Shown here: positions 1 through 8,800 of the stretch, in pieces
Numbering within the stretch: position 1 is the stretch's first letter
How the letters are laid out: the number at the start of each line of letters is the position of its first letter
Assembly: GCA_000969725.1 (NCBI GenBank)
Contig: JXSR01S043020.1
Source of the DNA: Ophiothrix spiculata
Taxonomy: Eukaryota; Echinodermata; Ophiuroidea; Amphilepidida; Ophiotrichidae
Reading direction: 5' to 3' (one strand)
DNA: 20,368 nt
Made by a program: the position numbers and the translations under genes
Notes under the pieces: model-generated
The model's input: only the letters and a program-made list of their open reading frames with translations
Databases searched by the model: none
What the model was told of the DNA's origin: nothing

Positions 1-717
1 AACCATTAAAAAAAATAAGTTTGAGGATTTTATTCCAGCTGATGGTCAATTTAGAAGTCTCACGCTCTAACTATATGGTTATGGTCTGCTGCTAGGTTGT
101 AATAAGTCTGATATCAACAAACTTCTGCGTATCCAGAACTGGGCTGCGAAGTTGATATGTAAAGCCCTGAAATACGATCATGCTAGCTGGTGCTTACAAC
201 AACTTCATTGGCTCCCCATTGAAGGAAGAATCACCTTCAAGATTTTGTGCATTGTTTACAATTGCCTCAATGGCACTGCACCTGAATACCTGTGTGATTG
301 CATCTCCCTTTATCAACTTGGTAGAGCAAGTCTGCGCTCAGCATTAGATGTCACTCGCCTTACTGAGTATAATACCATCAAGACTCTTAAGTCGGCTGAA
401 CGCAATTTCTCGTTTATTGCTCCCTGCCTCTGGAATAAGCTCCCAGCTAGCATGAGAGAATGTAATTCTGTTGCTTCATTCAAGAAGGTCTTGAAGTGTC
501 AACTTTTTCCATCAACTTAGTTCTGCTTTTTGTTTCTTTGTATTATAGTTTTTTCCTTTTTTCATATGCGCTTCGTTCTAGATGTAGCAGTGCTTTATAA
601 ATGCTAATATGTATGTATGTATGTTTAATTATGCTAATAATGTATATATTGTTCACCATGTATATATATATGATAAAATGATTTTGTAAATGAAACAAAT
701 TAAAATTGAAATTGAAG
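1..717 (+). mobile_element. Truncated non-LTR retrotransposon 3' end (CR1/L2/Rex-like)
   Basis: The region contains the C-terminal end of a LINE ORF2 followed by a short 3' untranslated part with an ATGT microsatellite and an ATTGAAATTGAA-type tail near 700-717, as in 3'-anchored LINEs. The 5' side runs off the window or has decayed. Confidence 0.8.
71..520 (+). pseudogene. LINE ORF2 C-terminal fragment
   Basis: The frame is open from just after a TAA at 68-70 to the TAG at 518-520. The sequence NWAAKLIC, LHWLPIEGRITFKILCIVYN, CLNGTAPEYL, SFIAPCLWNKLPASMRECNS and FKKVLKCQLF is the conserved tail that follows the reverse transcriptase domain in CR1/L2/Rex-type LINEs (family knowledge: LHWLPV..RI.FKIL...NG.AP.YL...WN.LP..R...FK..LK..LF). 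The reverse transcriptase itself is not in the window, and the stop just upstream shows the copy is dead. It ends in the usual place relative to the family, so only the 5' side is lost. Confidence 0.85.
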
Positions 718-1046
718 CTCTATGAAACTTGCTCAACACATGCACTGTGCATAGATTCAGCTCTATGCTTGCCTTTAACAACTTGAATTTAAAGGCAACC
801 TATATTGATAATTGATCTATTTTTATCTTTTATGTAAACTATAGCTATGTGGTTATCATGATATCACAACACAATGACTTGTTCTCATGATGTGTACAAT
901 GTGTAATTATTTCAATAAAGCGCAACTTATCCGCATAAATAAATGCTATGGAAAGTAGGTTGAAAGGATAAAATATAAAAAATAAATTTAAGTTGTTAGT
1001 TGTACAAGTCATTGCTTCATAGTTCTTGCAATAAATGGTTTATAGA
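718..1046. other. AT-rich intergenic, nothing recognised
   Basis: No open frame, repeat or RNA signal is visible between the LINE tail and the hAT-like MITE. The last bases, 1039-1046, are the left target duplication of that MITE. Confidence 0.5.
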
Positions 1047-1212
1047 CAGGGTTTTTTTTAAGCAAGCCTGAACCGGGAGCCAAAATGAGCTCCTGGAGTT
1101 GAAAACGGAGCCCGGTACTGTGGCTTCCAGTGTAATATATTGGAAAGACCGGGAGCCAAAATTAGAGAACCGTTGGGTAAATGGACCCGGCTCCCGCTTA
1201 AAAAAAAACCTG
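1047..1212. mobile_element. hAT-type MITE, 166 bp, with 8-bp target duplication
   Basis: The ends are CAGGGTTTTTTTTAAGC and GCTTAAAAAAAAACCTG, an almost perfect 17-bp terminal inverted repeat. A second inverted pair, GGGAGCC/GGCTCCC, lies inside. The flanks are TTTATAGA at 1039-1046 and 1213-1220, an exact 8-bp direct repeat. A CAGGG start with an 8-bp TSD is typical of hAT elements. There is no coding capacity. Confidence 0.88.
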
Positions 1213-1220
1213 TTTATAGA

Positions 1221-1807
1221 AATTTAGTCAAAAATGTGACATGCAAAGCATGACAAATGTGTGGTTATCAATTGAATTTTGTAAGCTGAAGCTTTTAAAG
1301 GTGTTTTTAAAAAATGATTACATCAGCTTAATATTGAAATCTATGTACATTACATAGATTAATTTAACGGCATTTTGATTTCAGCTCATAGTGAAATCAA
1401 AATACTGGCAAATATGTCTGGCTTTACAGTAATTTGTTGTGTGAGTGCAAGAAAGTCACATGTGCAATAGCAGCCATTTTTTCATGAATTTGTATTAGTG
1501 GCTTTTAAAATGGTTCATGTGTCACCTGAAGAACTATTTCAAAAGCTACAGACATATGGGAGACAATTCTTGAAGGTTTTTGGGTGTGTTTTTTTAAATT
1601 TTAGTGACACGGTGACATAACATATGGCAGCCATTGCAGATACAACTTTCTCGCACTCATGCGATGAATTATTTCTACTTACTGTGCTTGTGTCAAAGAG
1701 TTATTGAGTTTGGAGATTTCAGTTCTGCAAATCAAAACATAACATATTAAAAATTATGATCAGACAAAATTACTTTTTTGAAAATAACTTTATAAACCTC
1801 ACTTAGG
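1221..1807. other. AT-rich intergenic, nothing recognised
   Basis: No open frame over 60 codons and no inverted or tandem repeat of note could be seen. Confidence 0.45.
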
Positions 1808-1943
1808 TATTCAAGCACGCTGTAAAGTTTTTCATCAAAAATCAACATCAATGCATCTGGGTATTTTTATAAAAAAATATGCTGGCGCATCGGATGCAGA
1901 GTAGTTGATTTTTAATGAAGTACTTTTTTAGCGTGTTTGAATA
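1808..1943. mobile_element. 136-bp fold-back element
   Basis: The left arm TATTCAAGCACGCT and the right arm AGCGTGTTTGAATA are inverted repeats with one mismatch. Both arms continue inward to an ATCAAAAATCAAC / GTTGATTTTTAAT pair, giving arms of roughly 40 bp. This is MITE-like; no clear target duplication is visible. Confidence 0.65.
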
Positions 1944-2062
1944 AATTTCAACAATGAAAAATCTTTTTAAAATCTTATAGAAGCAAATTCAATTTTAAAT
2001 GTTTTCAGTTAAACAGATTTATTCATCAGAATCTGAAGCAAAATGCTACTTTTTGAATATTT

Positions 2063-3116
2063 ACAAGACGGCAATCATGCCGTTTTGTTCTACTTTTGTC
2101 AAAATCTTTCTTCTTCTTCTTCTTTCTGTCAATCATGTTTTATGATGTAATTTCATTGTGGCTCCATGGATTTGCACCAAACTTGGTCCAAGGTACGAAT
2201 GGGCCAGCCCCGTCATATGAATCGATCAAGAGTCCAAGGTCATTCGAGGTCAACTGAGGGCAAAAAGACAATTTTCACTAACAATCTTTCAAATCCTCAA
2301 GGTTACAAGGTATTGTCATCCAACTTTGGTACATGAATTGTTTTGACATCCTCTACAAAAGTTATGGGGTCCCAAAAATGTCTGGGATCGAATGGGGGCA
2401 CCAAGGTCAAATTAAATTTTTGACAGAATTTTCAACTACCATTTGTCATTTCTAGGTCAAATGCCAAAAATGTTCCAAAAGTAGACCCGAGGTCATCCAT
2501 TGTCATTTCAAGGTCACTGCCATAACTCGTTAACCCTTGATCCTACCAGGGCAAGAATTGGGCAATAGGTAGCACTCGTCCCGAGGTCAAGGTCAGTTAA
2601 GGTCAAAATGTAATTTCAAGGTCAAATACCAAAAATAATCAAAAAGTCGATCTGAGGTCATCAGTGGTCATTTCAAGGTCATTGCCATAACTTGTGACCC
2701 CATGATCCTACAGGGGCCAAAATTTGGCAATAGATGATAGCCTTTGTTTTCAAATTATATTATGACAATTTTAATTCATGGACAGGTTGACAAAGCTTCA
2801 TGATGTGAGATTTTAAATGTTTTGAATGAAAGAAAACAAACTGGACCAAAATTATGCAATGGATAGCCCTCGGCCCAAGGTCAATGTCAGTCAAGGTCAA
2901 AATGTTATTTCAAGGTCAAATACCAAAAATGATCAAAAAGTTGATCCGAGGTCATACGTGGTAATTTCAAGGTCACTGCCATAAGTTGTGACCCATTTAC
3001 TCCTTCATGGACCAAAATAGGGCAATGAATAGTCCTCCAAAGTTATTGTCAGTCAAGGTCAAATTCCAGTTTGTGAGCCAGATTGTTTAAAAACGCGTAG
3101 GTCAATGCCGTCTTGT
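2063..3116. mobile_element. ~1.05-kb inverted-repeat-ended element rich in AGGTCA
   Basis: It is bounded by ACAAGACGGCA at 2063-2073 and TGCCGTCTTGT at 3106-3116 (exact 11-bp inverted repeat). The interior is a degenerate direct repeat built on phrases such as TTTCAAGGTCAAATACC and TTTCAAGGTCACTGCCATAA; the fullest copies are near 2448-2530, 2612-2697 and 2907-2990. At least 18 AGGTCA hexamers occur, all on the plus strand. No target duplication was seen, so the exact ends are uncertain. Confidence 0.6.
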
Positions 3117-3500
3117 GTGTCATGTATGCATGACTAGTTGTTTCTTTGTCGTTTACAAATGTTCCTAAGCTACGGCTTAGCTGGTACTTAGTTCCCGACA
3201 GGTTGTGAACAGTGCGTCATCTAATGTGTACTGCATATACACATTTACGTGAACGTTAAGATGTGCATAACACTTTAATTTGAATATCAACTGTGGATTC
3301 ATCACGAATCAACAACGGTAAGCTCCTGTATAAAGAGATATGGCGAGTTGTTGAAATGACATGGAACATCATTGCACCTGTATCTTAATGATTCTGTTAG
3401 TTACGCTCCTTAATTTCATTTTTTCCAAGCAGACTGTTTGCAATGTAGCAGGTTGCAGAGGTGAACTCTAACCTTAACAAAAGCAAATGCTACTTGCTAG
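3117..3500. other. Intergenic, nothing recognised
   Basis: A small hairpin, CTAAGC-TACG-GCTTAG, sits near 3165-3180. No gene or repeat is otherwise apparent up to the next element. Confidence 0.4.
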
Positions 3501-3974
3501 TAGACCTTTTCAAAACACAACTTTCCGAGAATTTCCGAAGCTGATTTTACACTTTCTGGCAATTGCCGACAGAAAAAGTGACTCTTCAACACAATAACCA
3601 GAACTGGTTAACTGGTTGCGTACAAATTCGAACTTGTAATTAGCGTTGGCACTACAGAGTCACTTTCAGTGTGATCGCCCTGATGTGACATGAAATTGTA
3701 AGCTTAATCAACCGATTTCAAATGGAAATTTCACTCTTTGTGTCGGTGAGCTTATGGCAACATCAGCCAAAAGTTGTTCAGAATTAGTGTATCTAATAAC
3801 ATATGGGTCTGGTTCTATTTATTTTTCATTTTTATTGCACTGAAATGCGAGAGAATTTTCGGAAAGTTTGGTTGACAAAATCGTGCATGCTAATGAGCTT
3901 GTACGTGATTGGTTGAAAAAATGGCCAAGTGATCAATGTTCCGGAGATTTCCGAACGGATTTTGAAAAGGTCTA
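3501..3974. mobile_element. TA-flanked TIR element, copy 1 (474 bp)
   Basis: It starts TAGACCTTTTCAAAAC and ends TTTTGAAAAGGTCTA, an inverted repeat of about 15 bp that then continues imperfectly through TTTCCGAGAATTTCCG-like subterminal sequence. A homologous copy in the same orientation occurs at 19120-19618. The TA at each end fits a TA target site as in Tc1/mariner-derived MITEs. Any open frame across its right end is not conserved in copy 2. Confidence 0.85.
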
Positions 3975-4628
3975 TATCACAGGGATGGTTAAATCTATAA
4001 CTGCCCCTCAGTGTTCAAGCATGAAAATAGGTATGCGTTCCAAAGAGCATCTCAAGGCAATAGCTTTAATCATCCCTCATGAGCAGTTAATATTTGTACA
4101 CTGTCTTTCAGATACTTTACAATATTTTGTAAGTTTACCAAATATGGAAATGTAGAGAATGAAAAATTAAAAAACCTTTGAGAAACAGCCTATACATACC
4201 TTGCATTGCTGAGTTGAACATTCAGTTGTGATATATTTGCCCTGTAGAAATCAACACAAAAGGGTTGTGAATTAAAGATTATAAGAAAAATATGATCTAA
4301 TTTATGAATATTACCTATTATATTTTTACATGTACTAATATTAAGAATTTTCTGACATCAATTATCAGCCGTTAATTTTCAATACATCTCGCTTTATCAG
4401 GTTTTTCTTTTTAACCTGCCAACCAAATATAATAAAATGGCAAAACAAGTGACGCCAACGTCCGTATTCTTATCTGGCAGTTGCAGAAATCCGGATCCAC
4501 ATCCCTCAGTCAATCGTAATAAATTTACCATGCACATTTCAATGATGTAATGTTCAGACCATTCAGAAAAAGTAAATTTGTAAAAGTGAGTTTGTAAGAC
4601 TTACTTTTATTGATAGTTGCCTGTAGTT
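3975..4628. other. AT-rich intergenic, nothing recognised
   Basis: An open frame continues from the preceding element to 4155 but has no codon or family support. Nothing else stands out. Confidence 0.4.
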
Positions 4629-4760
4629 GTATAGATATCATAAACCCAGTATATCAATATTATTTTCAAAATATCGATGAGTACGATATATTGATAACCC
4701 TTGAAACCCAATATCGGTGATATCGATATTTTAAAAATATTGATGTATATCGAAAAATCA
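4629..4760. repeat. ATATCGAT-rich palindromic block
   Basis: Repeated short palindromic words (AAATATCGATGAG, CGATATATTGATA, GGTGATATCGATATT, AATATTGATGTATATCG) recur over about 130 bp in otherwise ordinary AT-rich DNA. This is either an old simple repeat or a cluster of TATCGAT-type sites. Confidence 0.5.
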
Positions 4761-4913
4761 AATTATCGAGAATTCTTATGCAAAAACTTGTTCATGACTG
4801 GATTGTTTAGTCAAGACCTGGCCATTACAATTCTTTACCTCCTCATACTTACTTATGCCTTAAATTTTCTTCATTTAGCATTGAGATTTGTTTTCTGTTG
4901 GCTTCTTTCTCAG

Positions 4914-5239
4914 CTCTAAAACAAACGAAAATGAAAAATTGTATCAAGGTCATTTATTCTTCAAATGCTTTAGAAATTAATAAAGAAGTAACAAATCTGT
5001 ATCAGTCATGGTCATTTTATTTTATTGATTCTTGTTGCAATAATGTTTCACAAGATTCTCAAGTAAGGCTCTGCATCCAAAGACAATCCCTCACCCCACA
5101 GACATTTGCTCCCAAATTTTTCTACAACTTATTCACTCAAAATGGAGAGCAAATACCTCTTAAAGGTAGGTATTCCGATCTGATGAGAAATTCAACATAC
5201 ACTTTTTTTCATACTGGAATGAAAGGTCATCACCTACAG
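4914..5239 (+). CDS. Candidate exon of an unrecognised plus-strand gene
   Basis: The plus-strand frame is open for about 460 bases (4811-5272), long for this base composition outside transposons. Inside it an acceptor with a good pyrimidine tract (GGCTTCTTTCTCAG, ending 4913) and a donor (CACCTACAG followed by GTACTT, 5239/5240) delimit 326 bases. The peptide, beginning LKQTKMKNCIKVIYSSNALE, is varied in composition with alternating polar and hydrophobic stretches, including QVRLCIQRQSLTPQTFAPKF and MRNSTYTFFHTGMKGHHLQ. An internal donor-like AA/GTAAGG occurs near 5060. I recognise no domain. It could be an exon of a gene on the other strand of TPR, a captured exon in a mobile element, or chance. 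Confidence 0.35.
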
Positions 5240-5691
5240 GTACTTACTCTACAGGCTAAAATGTGTCTTTAGAAGAATAACCCCTAGAAACCGGTTTGAT
5301 AATTTATTTTGCTGACAAAATCTTACAGAAATTCACTACTATTTTGACCATATCTCTCTTCAATGAAACATATGCCAGGGTTTTATGTAATCTGTTAGTC
5401 AATTTAATAAAATAATAATAAAGGGTGCTTTCAGGGCCCAAAATCTTTCAAAGAACTCAAGAGCTCCAAATAAAACAAGAAAACAAAACTAACATTCAGG
5501 GAAAGCAAGACAGAGCTGGTGGGTTTTGAGATGGTGTTTAAAAACAAGAAGTGTTGGAATACTGCGAATTTTAACTACCTGGGAGGTGTAGTATTTTCCA
5601 CATTTCTTATTTAGGGCTTTAAATCAACAAGTTTCAATGTAAAGTTGCTTTAGTCTACACATATCCCCGCCCCTGACTATTAACCACCTAC
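5240..5691. other. TPR intron 3' of exon k, nothing recognised
   Basis: No coding match to the TPR segment expected next was found on the minus strand. Confidence 0.5.
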
Positions 5692-5876
5692 AGTAATTTC
5701 TTTTGCTCCTCTGGATCAGCCCTATTATACTGCTGCATCAGATGATCTGTGCGTTGTTTCCACCGATTCACATCGTATGCCAATGATGCCTTCTCGGCTG
5801 CCAGGGCATCTTTCTGAGCTGTCAACTCACGATTCTGTTCTTGTAAAGGCATGATATCACTTTCTAATTGGTTGAT
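5692..5876 (-). CDS. TPR: TPR exon k (last exon found)
   Basis: 185 bp, phase 0 in, phase 2 out. The acceptor is CCAATTACAG. The donor is placed at ATTACT followed by GTAGGT, because the alternative four bases on would put an in-frame TAG in the exon. It encodes LESDIMPLQEQNRELTAQK, then DVNRWKQRTDHLM and ADPEEQKKLL, matching human LELDILPLQEANAELSEK...DVKRWKARNQHLV...DTEEYRKLL. The following human block (SEKEVHTKRIQQL) has no counterpart in the remaining 5.7 kb on this strand. Confidence 0.94.
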
Positions 5877-8800
5877 CTGTAATTGGGAAACATAAAATTG
5901 ACACCATCAAAAATACTGAAAACAAGTCCAAACCAAGCACTGACAATAAAGAACTAAAAACAGTAAAGAGCATATCAAGAGGTCATTAAGACCATTGTTT
6001 TGGAATGAAATGTTTGTTTATGCCACTGGTAATTATTGTATCTGCACCGCTTTAATAAGTTTCCTCACTTGTTTCAGTTTACTTGTTTTTATATTAATAT
6101 AAGAAATCCAAAAGCATGGTGTTGTGAGAAATAAAATGCAAATATGTAGAGTTTTGATTTTATATGCAGCACTAGCTCTTATTTGCAACACCAGTGGTAC
6201 AAAAATATAGAATTATCTTACTTGCAACAGCAGCAGTGTAAAGAGTTTTTTGCAACACAAAAGTTGTGAATGAACAGAAAGTTGCTGTTGTTAGCAACGC
6301 CAGTGGTTCTATGGCCTAAAAAAATTGTTTGATTGGCGTAACCCGACTGACCCTATTTTTACCACCGACCCTAAATATTTAAAAAATTTTGAGCATGGTA
6401 AAAAGCCTCCAAATCCCAAATTTGATGGGAATCGATTCATGGGGGCCTGAGATATGGCTTGCAGGACATTCAAAATGACAAATAAAAGATGTGTTACAGA
6501 AAAAGTGAAGATGTTTTGGTATATTGTCTAAATATTTTGTGTTCTTGTATGTAAAACATAAGACTTTAAAAAAAGAAATCCGACCTACCTACCCTATTTT
6601 TTTTTCTACGTTACGCCAATCAAACAATTATTTTTTTAGGCCTAATTATAGTATCTCCACTTTCGGAACAATTCTATGTTGGCATTGTGTCACAATTTAC
6701 ATCACAAATACACATGTATTTGATTTTACCTTTGCTTCCATTTGATGGACCTGCTGTTGTAACCTTTCCTTCTCCTCCCTCTGTAAGCGATTACTGTCTG
6801 ACAGCACATTTAACGTCTCTACTTTCTTCATTAAGTCTTGATGTTGAGCTGACGTTTGAACGAGGACCTAATAAAAAAACAAATGTCAACTCATAAAATT
6901 CCTGATCAAAGCTACATTTATATAAATAAGTTTTGACAAATGTGACTTTTGGGACCACTTCAAAACTCAACCAGCGGTTGTCTGCCAGATTCTGGTCAGT
7001 TCTGGACAGTTGGCTATTGTTTATTCCGACTGAACCGACAAGAACCAGCAGCCAACCGCTGGCTGAGTTTTCAAGCGGCCCTTTAGAGGAATATTGTTCT
7101 TCTAGCTTAAGTATGTAACTGCAAATGCAAAGGTAATAGAATTTTCCAGAAATTGCTGTCATACCCCTTTAAGGCCTACAGATACTCAAAATGTTCATTC
7201 ATTCACATTTTAAGGTGGGAAATCAAAAAAGAATCAACCATTTTCTTTAATAATGGTAAAGGCAGCATGGGTATTCTAAAATATGCTGTGGAATTCAGTT
7301 AAAAGTTTCAAAATCTCAGTGAATATATGCATTTGGAGGGTCATCGGATCTGGATCATCATAGGGAAAACAGCAGTGGATGACACTTGTGATCAAGACCT
7401 CTGATCGAGAGGTCAAAACCTAAGAAATGTGAGTAAACCAAATTTTGACATAAATCTCAAAATCTTACAGTCGGCATCACAATTCTTCAGACGATGTAAA
7501 TGAACATCCAGAGTACAGGGCCAATTGTTTACTAACACGATCGGTACCCTGCAATTGGTGGTCATGTGACTGATTTTGTCCTAGGAATTTTAGCAGAAAC
7601 TTTAATCATTTTCATAGTTTATTGTTAAAAAGGATGTACGCTTTACAAAGGCATATAAATTTGACGTTCTGATAATTTCCAACACAAAACCAATGTCTTC
7701 TTCTTAAGGGTAGTCAATTTATCAGCATGTTATGCTTATTGTAGTGTTTCCTTTTCAAAACAAAAACCAGTACAGTGGAAACCCGTTAGTACGAGATCGC
7801 CGGGGCCAACTCCGAAAGCTCGTATTAAGCGGAGCTCGCATTAAAAATATATCTGACTGTAACTATTATGATGATGAAATTAAAATTTCAGTGGCATATC
7901 GTAAGGTTTAAAGTAGCGATAACAGGCTAATTTGACATTTCCTATTGTGTTACCATGTAAAACTGATTAACTTTGGACACCATTTACAAGTTGAAGGAGA
8001 CAGATTTTGTTCAATGTAATAAGTTTTTTGGTAAAAATGGTTTAGATTTATCATAAATACCATTTTAATAAGAATTTTTTTTAGACGTTGTTTGATCGCC
8101 GCTTTCGAAAGATCGCTAACCAGAACAGTGAATGCGCAATATACTGACTAGTCAATCACGTACGACGCGGTGAAATTTGTACGTCGACGTATGATTTTTG
8201 TATCATCGTAACTCATACAAAGCAGCTATCACGCTGTCGTCTTTTCGCATTGCTATAATAGATAAACATTTAAAGCTGCCTTATAACACGAACTAGAAAC
8301 ACTTTCCTCGCACATGGTTTTAAGGAAGACAGTACACTCAAGCGAAGTTAAAAGAAGAGCCTGGGAACAGTGCTGCCTGGGAAAGGAATATTAGCTAATA
8401 TTGGACTGAGAGACACCTTCAAAAATGACCTCGTATTATCCGTCGAAAAATTAATGATGATTGAAGCTAGGGACCTTTGGTAAGTGCTCTTACTATGCGG
8501 AGCTCGTATTATTCACCTCGTACTAAATAAACAGCTTTATGTAGTAAACAATGGGGAAAAGTCGGGACCGAGAGTTGCTGCTCGTAATATACGGGTTGTC
8601 GTTTTAAGTGATCTCGTACTAACGGGTTTCCACTGTATAATTTGCACCAATGGATAGTTCTAGTTGTTTTGGTTTTATATAAATTAAAATCTAGAAGGAC
8701 CCAATCCTCTTCCATTTTTGAGACAGTAAACCTGAAGTTGGGTCTTAAACAATTCGATACATTACCTGAGCTCTTGCCCTTTCCCCTGCAAGGTTTTCTT

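Noticed and set aside
3868-4155. Plus-strand open frame of 95 codons
   Set aside because: Its first third lies inside the TIR element. The second copy of that element does not preserve the frame, and no domain or splice context supports it.
6791-7162. Minus-strand frame of 123 codons overlapping exon j
   Set aside because: It is in a different frame from the TPR reading of 6730-6867 and crosses an inverted-repeat element; chance.
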